From the NCBI RefSeq assembly GCF_000470315.2, contig NZ_CBRF02000006.1, positions 100,479 through 164,478 of the forward strand: 64,000 bases of DNA, written 5' to 3'. The position numbers were made by a program, and so were the translations under genes. The DNA comes from Psychromonas sp. SP041 (GTDB taxonomy: Bacteria; Pseudomonadota; Gammaproteobacteria; Enterobacterales; Psychromonadaceae). The notes beneath the pieces were generated by a model, which was given only the letters and a program-made list of their open reading frames with translations, did not search any database and had not been told where the DNA came from. This document shows positions 29,910 through 42,290 of this stretch, in pieces; position 1 is the stretch's first letter; the number at the start of each line of letters is the position of its first letter.

Positions 29910-29998
29910 TTATTTAAAATTATTTATCTGCGTATTAATTAACAAAGATATTGATTCAACTGTTTAAACTTTGCTAAAATCCTCGCTCAATTCGCTAG

Positions 29999-31327
<1,329 letters not shown>

Positions 31328-31355
31328 TTGATTTAATCAATACAATGATTGTTTA

Positions 31356-31392
31356 AAAAGCCCGTTATATTGCAAAATATAACGGGCTTTTT
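31356..31392 (+). terminator. terminator after purA
   Basis: AAAAAGCCCGTTATAT and ATATAACGGGCTTTTT form a long perfect stem with a T run, about 30 bases after the stop. Confidence 0.9.
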
Positions 31393-31700
31393 GTTTATGT
31401 AAGGTGCGATTTAATTGCACTGGATTACCCTCATATTACATCGCCGTTTAGAACCCATTTTGAATAAAAAATCGATTAATATAACCCTGAGAGTTTCCGT
31501 CTTAAATCATCTTCTGGTGACCCGTCATTGCTTTGATAACTTTCCTGAGCGACACACCGTTAAGGTTATTGATCTTTTCCCTATCGACTTATTTTCTCTG
31601 CATTAAATTTTTGCGACATAATGATTATGTTGCTTGTTGCTTGTTTATCGACAGATGATCAATAGTTTAATCTAAATAATTAATATACCCGTTAGCGTTC

Positions 31701-31830
31701 AAAGTGTTTTGTTCAGTTGTTAGCTTGGACTGCAAATTAAGGCGCAACATAATGACAAGAGCCAGTCCTTATTGACAGAGTTAGTTTTCAAGCTAACGGC
31801 CTAGAGAGCAAGGGGAGAAGTAAACACTTT
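31701..31830. repeat. nested palindromic element
   Basis: An outer 9-bp inverted repeat, AAAGTGTTT (31701-31709) with AAACACTTT (31822-31830), encloses an inner 9-bp pair, GTTAGCTTG (31719-31727) with CAAGCTAAC (31789-31797). It is non-coding and of unknown family. No second copy was noticed in this window. Confidence 0.45.
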
Positions 31831-31891
31831 CATTGTTAGAAAGTGTCGATTAAACCAGTTAGATCTTCCTATTTATGTCTAATGTCTGTTT

Positions 31892-32052
31892 ATACCAATG
31901 GAATTAAATAAGTGATCAGAGATTGCGCAGGAAAAATTAACACTAATAAGGCGTGAGTTGTAGGAGATAGTTGTTCTCACTTCAAAACTCACAACGCAGT
32001 TAGGGGTGATTTTAACCAGCAAGAATGATCACCTTATTAATTCTTTTGGTAT
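31892..32052. repeat. dispersed ATACCAAT palindromic repeat, copy B
   Basis: The left end ATACCAATGGAATTAAATAA and the reverse complement of the right end (ATACCAAAAGAATTAATAAG, then GTGATCA) pair imperfectly over about 35 bases, TGATCA included. The length is about 160 bp. It has no coding capacity. Confidence 0.65.
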
Positions 32053-32207
32053 TACTTCATCGCTTGATGAATCTTGCACCTTGAATGATAGCGAGTATAG
32101 ATAGGGAAATGGAATTCTGAACAAAGAGACAAGCTTAAATAAGAAGCTGAGAGGTGGGCTTGAAATGTAAGAGGTGTTTGAAGCTAATGTTGATACTTCA
32201 GATAGAA

Positions 32208-32243
32208 GGAAACAAAGGAAAGAACATCTTTCTCTTTGTATCC
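32208..32243 (-). terminator. ispB: probable ispB terminator
   Basis: GGAAACAAAGGAAAGA pairs imperfectly with TCTTTCTCTTTGTATCC; on the minus strand the 3' side is T-rich. It begins 18 bases beyond the ispB stop. Confidence 0.5.
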
Positions 32244-32260
32244 TGTATCTTCTTTATTGC

Positions 32261-33232
32261 TTAGCTTGTTCTATTAGCTGCAATATGAGCAAGGCTAATC
32301 ATTGCTTCTTTGTAATCACTTTCAGGTAAGATTGAAATCGCTTCAATGGCTTTATCAGCTTCTTCCATTGCACGTTGTTTAGTATATTCAAGTGCTTTAG
32401 TGTCATTTAATGCTTGCATGATTAAATCAAAGTTTTGCATGCCATTAGCTTTTTCAATCGCTTCTCTAATTAAAGCTTTCTGAGCGTCTGTACCATGTTG
32501 CATCGCATAAAGTAATGGTAATGTAGGTTTGCCCTCTGCTAAGTCATCACCGGTGTTTTTACCCATTTCTTTGGCATCAGATGCATAGTCCATAACATCA
32601 TCTGTTAATTGGAATGCAGTCCCTAAATATTTACCGTAATTAAGCAAAGCTGTTTCAACTTCTGTCGTTTGTTTGCCTAATACTGCAACCAATTGTGTTG
32701 CTGCTTCAAATAATTTTGCAGTTTTAAAGTAAATAACATCCATATAGACTTTTTCAGTCGTATCAGGGTTATTACAATTCATTAGCTGTAAGACTTCACC
32801 TTCAGCGATGACATTAGTTGCACTCGCTAATACTTTCATTACTTTTAAGTTTTCAAGTTCAGTCATCATCTCAAAAGAGCGGCTGTATAAAAAGTCGCCA
32901 ACTAACACACTGGCTGCATTGCCAAATAATGCATTAGCAGTTTTTTCACCACGACGAAGATCTGATTCGTCTACTACGTCATCATGTAACAAGGTTGCTG
33001 TATGAATGAATTCGATAATGGCTGCTAGTTTAGTTATTTCTGGGTTATAAACATTTACCGCTTGTGCTGCTAACACAGTTAATAGTGGGCGAATTCGTTT
33101 ACCGCCACTATTGATAATATAAAAGCCAAGCTGATTAATTAACGCAACATCAGAGCTTAATTGCTCAGTAATCAATTGATTTACTTGAGTCATGTTTGTT
33201 GAAGAAAGCTGCTGAATTTGTTTAATATCCAT
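32261..33232 (-). CDS. ispB: octaprenyl diphosphate synthase
   Basis: This 323-residue all-helical trans-prenyltransferase has both aspartate-rich motifs, LLHDDVVDESDLRRG and QLTDDVMDYASD, plus the GGKRIRPLL substrate motif. It makes the side chain of ubiquinone and menaquinone, which supplies the cyo oxidase and UbiX-dependent pathway encoded elsewhere in the window. It is divergent from rplU, the same arrangement as in E. coli. Confidence 0.96.
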   Translation of the reverse strand: MDIKQIQQLSSTNMTQVNQLITEQLSSDVALINQLGFYIINSGGKRIRPLLTVLAAQAVNVYNPEITKLAAIIEFIHTATLLHDDVVDESDLRRGEKTANALFGNAASVLVGDFLYSRSFEMMTELENLKVMKVLASATNVIAEGEVLQLMNCNNPDTTEKVYMDVIYFKTAKLFEAATQLVAVLGKQTTEVETALLNYGKYLGTAFQLTDDVMDYASDAKEMGKNTGDDLAEGKPTLPLLYAMQHGTDAQKALIREAIEKANGMQNFDLIMQALNDTKALEYTKQRAMEEADKAIEAISILPESDYKEAMISLAHIAANRTS

Positions 33233-33986
33233 GCCTAAAAAGTCCCATTGGATGTCTTGAAAATAATGCGTGTATTATTGCCGTTTATTGAACATATCTC
33301 AACACCCTAACGGCATTAACAAACGCTTAATCATGATTTAATCAATAAGTATTAAATTAAGTTTTATTTAGTTGATTTTTAGTATGTTATTTTGTTCATT
33401 TTTAATGTTTTTTTTGCTCTTTTTTACTTTTACTGTGAATTCTAAAATAAAACTACGTTTAAAGAACGTTAATAGTTTTATTACGAGTAACATCTAAAAA
33501 GTGATTAACAATAAAATAAGAAAGGTAATTTTTGATTACAAATGACTTTCCTTACTATTAAATGGTTGTTGGTAAGCTATTTTCAATAGATAAGAAGGGG
33601 AATAGTACTTAAAATTCAGTCATTAAATCAGCTAGATTATTCATTATTTTACTGTGTTGTATTAATCGCTGTTAATCATTATTTTGACTCGTTTTTTACT
33701 ACCAAATACCGATTTTTTGTTTTGTTTTCGGTTGTTAAATAAACTAAAAAAAATGTTATCTATAAGCTTTGATATCACGATCTTCATAGCATTGATTTAC
33801 AATGCTTTTTATTGAAGTTTTAGGATTAAAAGATAAAGCAATAAACTAATTGCAATTTTTTAACCAAAACTCGTTGCCAAAGTAAGAATGTCTCTGTAGA
33901 ATCCGCGTCCATTGTGATTAATTAGTGCGCTCTCGATGTTATGTTTGAAATAAAACAACACGAGATGCCTGAACGGAGTAAGAAAC
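33233..33986. other. 754-bp divergent region between ispB and rplU
   Basis: The DNA is strongly AT-rich with no gene. The rplU promoter lies near its right end (33874-33902). An ispB promoter must lie at the left. No repeat-family copy was seen here. Confidence 0.6.
33874..33902 (+). promoter_or_regulatory. rplU: probable rplU-rpmA promoter
   Basis: TTGCCA (33874-33879), a 17-bp spacer and TAGAAT (33897-33902) form a good sigma-70 promoter, followed by a GC-containing start region (CCGCGTCC) of the stringent-control type. The leader to the rplU start would be about 78 bases, room for structure. Confidence 0.6.
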
Positions 33987-34298
33987 ATGTACGCTGTTAT
34001 CCAGAGTGGTGGCAAGCAACACCGTGTTGCTGTTGAACAAACTCTTCGTTTGGAAAAACTTGATGTTGAAGCTGGTGCAACTGTAGAATTTGATAAAGTT
34101 CTATTAGTAGCAAGTGCTGAAGATGTTAAAGTTGGTGTTCCATACGTTGAAGGTAGTAAAGTTACTGCAGAAGTAGTAGCTCACGGTCGTGGCAAGAAAG
34201 TTAAAATTGTTAAGTTCCGTCGTCGTAAACATTCTCGTAAGCAAGCTGGTCACCGCCAGTGGTTTACAGAAATTAAAATTACTGCGATTAACGCTTAA
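33987..34298 (+). CDS. rplU: 50S ribosomal protein L21
   Basis: The 103-residue protein matches E. coli L21 in length, beginning [18 protein letters not shown] and containing the signature [20 protein letters not shown]. The start has a GGAGTAAG ribosome site. It is followed 16 bp later by rpmA in the conserved rplU-rpmA-obgE order. Confidence 0.98.
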   Translation: MYAVIQSGGKQHRVAVEQTLRLEKLDVEAGATVEFDKVLLVASAEDVKVGVPYVEGSKVTAEVVAHGRGKKVKIVKFRRRKHSRKQAGHRQWFTEIKITAINA

Positions 34299-34314
34299 TT
34301 AGGAGTTATTAAAA

Positions 34315-34572
34315 ATGGCACATAAAAAAGCTGGTGGTAGTACTAATAACGGTCGTGACTCAGAAAGTAAACGCTTAGGTGTTAAACGTTTTGGTGGCGA
34401 ATCTGTTTTAGCTGGTAACATTTTAGTTCGTCAACGTGGTACTAAATTCCACGCTGGTCTGAATGTTGGCTTAGGTAAAGACCACACACTATTCGCTAAA
34501 GCGACTGGTACTGTTAAATTCGAAAAGAAAGGCATGCCTTTACGTTCATTCGTGAGCATTGTTGCTGAATAG
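34315..34572 (+). CDS. rpmA: 50S ribosomal protein L27
   Basis: The 85-residue protein begins [20 protein letters not shown], the typical unprocessed L27 N-terminus that reaches the peptidyl-transferase centre, and contains [21 protein letters not shown] terminator follows before obgE. Confidence 0.98.
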   Translation: MAHKKAGGSTNNGRDSESKRLGVKRFGGESVLAGNILVRQRGTKFHAGLNVGLGKDHTLFAKATGTVKFEKKGMPLRSFVSIVAE

Positions 34573-34591
34573 TTTTTTCGAAGCAAATTTT

Positions 34592-34621
34592 AAAAAGCCT
34601 CGCAAATGCGAGGTTTTTTTT
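34592..34621 (+). terminator. terminator after rpmA
   Basis: AAAAGCCTCGCA-AA-TGCGAGGTTTTTTTT is a strong stem with a long T run, 20 bases after rpmA. Confidence 0.9.
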
Positions 34622-34699
34622 TGTCTATCTATTTCTATTGAAAATAAAAAATGTGATCTATGATCAATAGAAATGGGTATAATCATCGCTACTGAGTAG

Positions 34700-35890
<1,191 letters not shown>

Positions 35891-35923
35891 TCTTTTCTAA
35901 CATCCATTATTTATCTTTATTGA

Positions 35924-35957
35924 GAAGCCATTTAGTGAAAACTAAGTGGCTTTTTTG
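35924..35957 (+). terminator. terminator after obgE
   Basis: AGCCATTTAGT-GAAA-ACTAAGTGGCT forms an 11-bp stem (one G-T) with a GAAA loop, then TTTTT. Confidence 0.85.
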
Positions 35958-35982
35958 TCATTGATTTTTAAATAATATGATT

Positions 35983-36100
35983 ATACCAATCACTCTAATT
36001 AACCTCTTTCAGTTATTCTTCGAAAGGACTCAACTTATGTCTTAGAGTAAGTCATTTTTCCTGCGTAACATTTAGAACACTTATTTAATGGAGTTGGTAT
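35983..36100. repeat. dispersed ATACCAAT palindromic repeat, copy C
   Basis: This is 118 bp long. It shares its left 21 bases with copy D (one mismatch) and a right-hand 72-base block (36018-36089) with copy D (37741-37811) at high identity. The right end reads TTGGTAT. It looks like a copy D element with its middle deleted. Confidence 0.8.
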
Positions 36101-36431
36101 TATTAATACACTTTATTTATCAGGTAGTCAGTTCAATAAATAGCCGCTGTATTGTTTATTTAAACTGTGTGTTTTACGTTACTAATCTCTGTAAAGGTAT
36201 GTAGTAAAAACAATGTTGTGAGGGCAACCTTGTAAACCTTACTTTGTAAAAAGAAGGTTGTAAAAAAGGAAGGTTGTAACAGATTATTTAATTAATCGAT
36301 AAAGCATTAATAAATACGTTCGGATGAATATAATGACTGAATTCATCATTGAGTCGTCTTTCTTAATGAACTTCAAACTGGTTATTTTTTTAATCAACTT
36401 TAATTATTAAATCGGCATATTAGGAATTAAC

Positions 36432-37295
36432 ATGTCATTAGAAAATACAGAAGTGACAAGCACTTCAATAGTAGAAACTCCTTTTCTTCAGCAGCTTATT
36501 GGTTGGGGGCGTGATCATAATGAACTGATAATAAGTTATATCGTGAACTTTGTTGTGGCGATATTAATCATTGTTATTGGTTTATATATTGCGCGAACAC
36601 TATCTAACCTTTTATCGCGTATATTAACCAAGAAGAACGTTGATAAAACTATTGTCGATTTCCTTTCTGCTATTGCGCGTTATACGCTGATTGCAATGAC
36701 ATTTATTGCAGGGGGAGGGCATTTAGGTATTCAAACTGCTTCATTTGTGGCTATTCTTGCTGCAGCAGGACTTGTAGTCGGCTTAGCCTTAAAAGGGGCC
36801 TTATCTAATTTTGCTGCGGGTATTTTATTAGTCACTTTACGCCCTTTTAAAATAGGAAACTTTATTGAGGCAGCAGGAACTGCTGGGACAGTTGAATCAA
36901 TTCAATTATTTCATTGCATATTAAGGACAGGTGATAATAAACATATCGTTGTACCCAATGCTGCGATTTTAAAAAGTAATATTGTGAATGTCTCTCGTAA
37001 GCCTGTACGTCGTATTGATCTCATTATAAGAGTCAGTTATCAATCTGATTTGAAACATGTTAAACACGTTTTAGAGGCCGCAGTATCAGCGAATGATAAA
37101 GTATTAACTGAACCTAGCACACAAATAGCGGTGTCTGAGTTGGCAAGTTCAAGCGTGAACCTTGTGGTTCGACCTTGGGTCAAATCAGATGATTATTGGT
37201 CTGTACGATTTGCGCTAACTGAAAGTATTAAAATTGCGCTAGATAGTGAAAACATTAAAATACCTTATCCACAAATGGATGTGCATCGTAAATAA
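36432..37295 (+). CDS. mscS: small-conductance mechanosensitive channel MscS
   Basis: The 287-residue protein (286 in E. coli) has three membrane helices at about 32-55, 68-90 and 98-127. The pore helix TM3 is AAAGLVVGLALKGALSNFAAG, with the Gly/Ala packing pattern of MscS. The beta domain begins RPFKIGNFIEAAGTAGTVESI, and the C-terminus ends in the family signature IPYPQMDVH. It releases solutes on hypo-osmotic shock. It is monocistronic, with a 12-bp hairpin after the stop. Confidence 0.95.
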   Translation: MSLENTEVTSTSIVETPFLQQLIGWGRDHNELIISYIVNFVVAILIIVIGLYIARTLSNLLSRILTKKNVDKTIVDFLSAIARYTLIAMTFIAGGGHLGIQTASFVAILAAAGLVVGLALKGALSNFAAGILLVTLRPFKIGNFIEAAGTAGTVESIQLFHCILRTGDNKHIVVPNAAILKSNIVNVSRKPVRRIDLIIRVSYQSDLKHVKHVLEAAVSANDKVLTEPSTQIAVSELASSSVNLVVRPWVKSDDYWSVRFALTESIKIALDSENIKIPYPQMDVHRK

Positions 37296-37310
37296 AGTTT
37301 TATTTCCTTA

Positions 37311-37353
37311 AACCATTAAAGCGACTCTATTTGAACGATTAGCTTTAATGGTT
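37311..37353 (+). terminator. 12-bp hairpin after mscS
   Basis: AACCATTAAAGC (37311-37322) pairs perfectly with GCTTTAATGGTT (37342-37353) around a 19-base loop. It is 16 bases after the mscS stop; no strong T run follows. Confidence 0.5.
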
Positions 37354-37600
37354 ATAGTGTTATTACTTTCCAATCTACCTTTAAATTTGATGCCTTAAAT
37401 AAACTCAGTTTATCAATTATTATCATTGACCTTCCTAGTGTAAATTTTTCTTTTTATATTTATCTATTTTGCCTTTTGGTTACATTTATTGGTGGGGGCT
37501 AAGTATATGATGTTATTTTCGGCTGGGCTTAATGGAATATTAAATAGAGAGTTAAGCGACTTTTAATAATAAGACATTTTTTCTACTTTAATCGATAATT

Positions 37601-37822
37601 ATACCAATCACACTAATTAACTGATCCATTTTACTTGTTAAAATAACTTATTTCTTCGTTGTAAATTTCGTAAAGGGAGCAACCATTAAAAAGTTAACAT
37701 CCTTTGGTTAATTCTCCGATAGACGATTAACGAAGTTAATCTTCGAAAGGCTCAATTTACGCCTTAAACTAAGTCATTTTTCCTACGTAAAATTTAGATT
37801 ACTTATTTAATACATCGGTATT
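37601..37822. repeat. dispersed ATACCAAT palindromic repeat, copy D (longest)
   Basis: This is 222 bp. The left end ATACCAATCACACTAATTAA pairs imperfectly with the right end (reverse complement ATACCGATGTATTAAATAAG). The inner blocks are shared with copy C (37741-37811) and copy A (37634-37672). It is non-coding and probably the fullest family member in the window. Confidence 0.8.
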
Positions 37823-38063
37823 ATTCGAATTGAATTGATCGTTTTTTAGAGTTTAATGACGGTTACTTAATAGCAAAAAGTGTAATATTACTTGCTATAA
37901 TAAGTGTTTTTTATTGCTTATACTGAACTTTTGTTCGTTCATGTTGTTTTATTGACTCTACTTATCAATTGTTTAGTAGTTGTAACTGGTTTAGCTTTTA
38001 GTATTTTATGAGTATCATCAGTTGCTATTATCTTAACGTCTTCGTTTTACCCTAAGGATTTAT

Positions 38064-39173
38064 ATGTTTGAACAAGCTGAAATTTATGTAAGTGATTGGC
38101 TACTTACATTAAATATTGGAAATTGGGTCGCTAATTTCGCTCTGATGTTATTTATCACACTTTTACTTCAATTAGTTTGGCGTTATTTTGCAAGAAAAGC
38201 AGAAAACATGATCGCCAAAACACTAAATAGTTGGGACGATATTGTATTTTATGCCGTCAATAAGCCGATTAACTGGGTCATTGTGTTGATGGGGACATCA
38301 ATGTCAATGAGAGTGATCGCGGAAAGTGAAGAGTTTGCCATTTCTGATTATTTACCAGCAGTTCAAAAAGTAGCTATTTTATTTTTGATTGGTTGGGTCT
38401 TTTGGCGTTTAGTTTATAAAGCGGAACATACTTATATCGCTGATGATGCAAAAGATACAACGACGGTTACTGCATTATCTAAATTAGCAAAACTATCCAT
38501 TATTACCATTATTACCTTATCCATTATTCAAACCTTAGGGGTAAGTATTTCTGGTGTGCTTGCATTCGGTGGTATGGGGGGGTTAATTGTTGGTATGGCG
38601 GCTAAGGATTTATTATCAAACCTATTCGGTGCAACCATGGTTTATATGGATAAACCTTTTAAAGTGGGTGATTGGATCCGTAGTCCTGATAAGTCAATCG
38701 AAGGGACTGTAGAGGAAATAGGTTGGCGTGTGACGCGTATTCGTACTTTTGATAAACGTCCTATTTACGTGCCAAATAGTTTATTTACAACCATTGTGGT
38801 AGAGAATCCATCTCGTATGACTAATCGACGTATTAAAGAAGACTTTGGCCTGCGTTATAAAGATATTCAACAAGTTGAGCATATTATAAAAGCGGTTAGA
38901 GAGATGTTACAAAATCATCCTGATATCGATCAGTCACAGACTTTGATTGTTAACTTTGATTTATTTAATAATTCATCTTTAGACTTTTTTATCTATACTT
39001 TCACTAAAACAACTAACTGGATTTTATTCCATGAAGTGAAACAGGATGTATTATTAAAAGTAGCCCATATAGTGATTGAGTATGGCGCTGAGTTCGCATT
39101 TCCTACCCGTCAATTGCACATGGATAAGGATGACCATAGAAACTTATTAGAGAGCTCTGACAGTATTAAATAA
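38064..39173 (+). CDS. MscS-family mechanosensitive ion channel, longer type
   Basis: The 369-residue protein has several N-terminal membrane helices (about 21-40, 65-85, 98-115) before the MscS pore helix, [22 protein letters not shown] (about residues 170-190). The beta domain follows with [26 protein letters not shown] and YVPNSLF. It resembles E. coli YnaI/YbdG-type channels more than MscS, and is not a recent copy of the gene at 36432. Conductance and gating cannot be inferred. It is monocistronic, with a terminator 40 bp downstream. Confidence 0.9.
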   Translation: MFEQAEIYVSDWLLTLNIGNWVANFALMLFITLLLQLVWRYFARKAENMIAKTLNSWDDIVFYAVNKPINWVIVLMGTSMSMRVIAESEEFAISDYLPAVQKVAILFLIGWVFWRLVYKAEHTYIADDAKDTTTVTALSKLAKLSIITIITLSIIQTLGVSISGVLAFGGMGGLIVGMAAKDLLSNLFGATMVYMDKPFKVGDWIRSPDKSIEGTVEEIGWRVTRIRTFDKRPIYVPNSLFTTIVVENPSRMTNRRIKEDFGLRYKDIQQVEHIIKAVREMLQNHPDIDQSQTLIVNFDLFNNSSLDFFIYTFTKTTNWILFHEVKQDVLLKVAHIVIEYGAEFAFPTRQLHMDKDDHRNLLESSDSIK

Positions 39174-39512
39174 TAGGTAAGTGATACCTTTGTTATTTCA
39201 AAAAGTAGTAAAGCGAGGGCCTATCATTGATAGGCCTTTATTTTTTATCAGTGCCATATAGTTTATTTATATAGGCATTTAATACAGAACATTAATTACC
39301 TTTTATAAATTACAGCTAATTGCATTTATGGTGCTTAAAATTATCTAACTAACCTCAGTTCTGGATAAGCAAAGTGATACAACACTGTATAGTAAAAAAT
39401 AACCTTATGATTTTAAATATAATCCTGCTTTCATTAATCAGAATTGAGGTTAACTACTTATTAAAACTCATCGCGATCTTTAATTTTCAATTATCAGAGC
39501 AAGATAGATTTT
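39174..39512. other. 339-bp convergent region before barA
   Basis: Beyond the terminator at 39211-39247 it is AT-rich, without a gene or recognised repeat. A plus-strand open frame at 39374-39601 overlaps the barA 3' end and is judged spurious. Confidence 0.5.
39211..39247 (+). terminator. terminator after the second MscS-family gene
   Basis: GGCCTAT and ATAGGCC form the stem around CATTG, followed by TTTATTTTTT. Confidence 0.75.
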
Positions 39513-42290
39513 TTATACTAAATAAGTCTTTGCTTCTTTTTCTACATTATCCAGCTCATCTAATAGTTCCAATAGTTCAGGTTCTAACAAGTCTGGGTTG
39601 ACCACATTTTTGATCTCTTTTTCAATTAAGCCTGCGATATTTTTTAATTTAGGGACGCCGCTATAACTACAACCACCATGAAATTTATGGATTGCTTTTG
39701 CAAATTGTTCACTATCAATATCACCATTAATCGCACTATTTGCTATTTTTCTAATATCGTCAAACTCTTCTAATAGCATACTCAACATCTCTTTCGCTAA
39801 ATCACTCTTGCCGGCTGATTGTTGTAATGCCAATTCCCAATCAAAAGATTTTTTTACGATCACTGGTATTTTTTTATGAGGGAGCTTCGCTATTTCTTCT
39901 TGAGGAGCGGCCTCCATTATTTGTGCATTTGGTGCCCATTTATCAATAATGGCTTGTAATGCGAGTTCATCAATCGGTTTTGCTAAGCAGTCATCCATCC
40001 CTTTCTGTAAGAACTGCTCTTTTTCACCAGGGAGTACATGAGCGGTTACTGCAATGATAGGACTTTCTTGATTGAGCGAGTCCTGTTTAATTTGGGCACA
40101 AGCACTGACTCCATCTAAAATAGGCATTTGTATATCCATAAATATAATATCAAAAGGCGTCGCTTTTGCCTGCTCAACGGCTTCTTTACCATTCTTACAG
40201 GTTGTTACTCTATGAACTCTATCGGTTAACATTGCAGAGATAAGTTTTAAGTTGGCTCTATTATCATCCACCGCCATTACATTGATATCTTTACGTTGTA
40301 TTGGCATTGAAATTTGCAATCTGGTTGGTGTCGTTTCATTTGATACTAAAGCATTAGCAAAGTTTTTATGGTTAACAGGCTTGTTCAAACAATGCGTTAT
40401 ACCCGTTTCCATTAATTGTTCATAAATACTTGGGTCACTACAGTTAAGCAATACAATGATATTGTCAGTATATTCTTTTGCCTGTTCTATATGGGTTAAA
40501 AGTGGGGTAATATTAGTGTTGTTACTATGCCCAATGACAATACTGTCATAACGTTTACACAGCGCTTTTTGCCATTGAATATCAGTTTCAGTAATCGTAG
40601 CATTGGTTTTCCATTGCATTAATAATTGAGAGCAAGCGCGTACTGCATATTCATTTGACTCGTAAGCTAAGACGGTACGATTAGATAATCTTTCTAATGG
40701 AAGTGAAGCGAGCGGTATACGGGTACACCTTTCGATGGCGACAGTAAACCAGAAAGTAGAACCTGCATTAGGTGTAGAGACTAAGTCAATACTACCTTTC
40801 ATTTCATTGACTAGTTTTTGCGTAATAACGAGCCCTAAACCGGTACCGCCATACTGGCGAGTAATGCTGCTATCTGCTTGTCCAAAGGCTTTGAATAGCT
40901 GCTCTTGTTGTGCTTCTGATATACCAATACCAGTATCTGAGATGATGAATTTAAGTTTGATGCCTTTATCGGTATCATTTTCTTGTTCAGTGCGTTGTAT
41001 CTTAACTTCTATGTTACCTTGCTCAGTAAATTTTATCGCATTACCCACTAGGTTGGTTAAGATCTGCTGTAGACGCATGGCATCACCAATTAACTCTTGT
41101 GGTACATCTTCATCAACCATCAAGCTTAATTCAATATTTTTCTCGTGTGCACTGTGCGCTAATAAATGCATTGTTTCATCAATCGACTCACGGATTTCGA
41201 AAGGAATATGCTCAAGATCTAATTTACCGGCTTCTAGCTTAGAAAAGTCGAGAATGTCATTAATGATATTCAGCAGATTACCCGCTGAACGCTCGATAGT
41301 TTGTAAATAATCCATTTGGTTATTAGACATTTGCGTTTTTAATAGCTGTCTTGCAAAACCAATAACGCCATTTAACGGAGTACGTAACTCATGACTCATA
41401 TTCGCTAAGAATTCAGATTTAACGGAAGCCGCTTGCTGTGCTTCTTTACGCGTAATGTCTAACTCAATGTTTTGTACTTCCATTTGATCGAGTGTTTCAC
41501 GTAATTCACTGGTCGCTAAATCAATACTTTCTTGCATCTCTTCATGGTGCTTGGACATGGCTAATGCCATTTCATTAATACCGTGCTGCAGTAAACCAAT
41601 TTCACCTGTGTATTCGCCCTCAACACGAGAGTTCAAACGACCTAAACTGATTTTTTCAACGACGGATGCCATGTCTGAAATAGGTGCCGTAATGCGCTTA
41701 GCATGTTTAAAGGCCAAATATAAACTGCCTATAATACCTAACAATACCACTAACAAAGAGAAAGCGGCATCGCGATACAGTAACAGCTCAATCTGATCTC
41801 TATTTATTTCCAGTGCTACATAACCGACCACCTTACGGGGTTGATCGAATGTTAACTGATACTCTAAAAAGTTTGTTTCATCAATAATCGGACTATGGAT
41901 AATAATACTGTCATCTAAAGTCGTGATTTGCGGTAAGTCGGGTATGGGTTGGTCTTTATCTAAACGCAACTTTTGATAATCACGATGATAATTACTGATA
42001 ACAAATAATTTATTATCAGCAGTAAAAATAGCAATACTTTTGATCATAGGGCTATTTTTTCGATGAGTGGTCCCAATTAATCGACGCAGAATAGTTCTGG
42101 TCTCATCCTGCATACCATATTCACTGGCAATGGATAGCGCATCTGCAATGTTCAATGCCCGATCAATTAAAAACTCATCGGCTTGTTGAAAGCGATGGAA
42201 TGAAAAGTAACCTGCTAAAATACCACCGATAAGGACAGTCGGTAGTACAGTGTAGGCAATAACTTGTGCGCGTAGGCCGTATTTAGTCAT
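39513..42290 (-). CDS. barA: hybrid sensor histidine kinase BarA
   Basis: This 925-residue tripartite kinase (918 in E. coli) has two N-terminal membrane helices flanking a periplasmic domain and a HAMP domain. The HisKA H-box is FLANMSHELRTPLNGVIGF (His near residue 300), and the HATPase boxes are NLVGNAIKFTE, DTGIGI and GGTGLGLVITQKLV. A degenerate middle receiver precedes a true receiver with MDIQMPILDG (Asp near 719). The C-terminal HPt domain carries HKFHGGCSYSGVPKLKN. It should feed phosphate to UvrY/GacA, which controls CsrA through small RNAs; the regulator is not in the window. It is divergent from rlmD as in E. coli. Confidence 0.96.
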   Translation of the reverse strand: MTKYGLRAQVIAYTVLPTVLIGGILAGYFSFHRFQQADEFLIDRALNIADALSIASEYGMQDETRTILRRLIGTTHRKNSPMIKSIAIFTADNKLFVISNYHRDYQKLRLDKDQPIPDLPQITTLDDSIIIHSPIIDETNFLEYQLTFDQPRKVVGYVALEINRDQIELLLYRDAAFSLLVVLLGIIGSLYLAFKHAKRITAPISDMASVVEKISLGRLNSRVEGEYTGEIGLLQHGINEMALAMSKHHEEMQESIDLATSELRETLDQMEVQNIELDITRKEAQQAASVKSEFLANMSHELRTPLNGVIGFARQLLKTQMSNNQMDYLQTIERSAGNLLNIINDILDFSKLEAGKLDLEHIPFEIRESIDETMHLLAHSAHEKNIELSLMVDEDVPQELIGDAMRLQQILTNLVGNAIKFTEQGNIEVKIQRTEQENDTDKGIKLKFIISDTGIGISEAQQEQLFKAFGQADSSITRQYGGTGLGLVITQKLVNEMKGSIDLVSTPNAGSTFWFTVAIERCTRIPLASLPLERLSNRTVLAYESNEYAVRACSQLLMQWKTNATITETDIQWQKALCKRYDSIVIGHSNNTNITPLLTHIEQAKEYTDNIIVLLNCSDPSIYEQLMETGITHCLNKPVNHKNFANALVSNETTPTRLQISMPIQRKDINVMAVDDNRANLKLISAMLTDRVHRVTTCKNGKEAVEQAKATPFDIIFMDIQMPILDGVSACAQIKQDSLNQESPIIAVTAHVLPGEKEQFLQKGMDDCLAKPIDELALQAIIDKWAPNAQIMEAAPQEEIAKLPHKKIPVIVKKSFDWELALQQSAGKSDLAKEMLSMLLEEFDDIRKIANSAINGDIDSEQFAKAIHKFHGGCSYSGVPKLKNIAGLIEKEIKNVVNPDLLEPELLELLDELDNVEKEAKTYLV

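Larger units (their letters stand above)
31328..32260. other. 933-bp convergent intergenic region
   Basis: It holds the purA terminator, a nested palindrome at 31701-31830, an ATACCAAT-type repeat at 31892-32052 and the ispB terminator at 32208-32243. A 63-codon open frame at 31415-31606 has no ribosome site or known match and is not called. This is the largest gene-free stretch in the window. Confidence 0.7.
35891..36431. other. 541-bp intergenic region before mscS
   Basis: It contains the obgE terminator, copy C of the dispersed repeat (35983-36100) and a short segment with AAGGTTGTAA twice (about 36250-36280). No gene was seen. Confidence 0.6.
37296..38063. other. 768-bp region between two MscS-family genes
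   Basis: It contains the mscS hairpin and copy D of the dispersed repeat (37601-37822). No gene was seen; the last 240 bases should carry the promoter of the next gene. Confidence 0.6.

Noticed and set aside
31415..31606. 63-codon open frame after purA
   Set aside because: No ribosome site, no recognisable sequence, and it sits directly after a strong terminator among repeat elements.
39374..39601. 75-codon frame between the MscS-type gene and barA
   Set aside because: It overlaps the barA 3' end, has no ribosome site and its composition is that of random AT-rich DNA.
40735..41310. 191-codon plus-strand frame within barA
   Set aside because: Shadow frame antisense to the conserved kinase core; the minus-strand protein is collinear with BarA.
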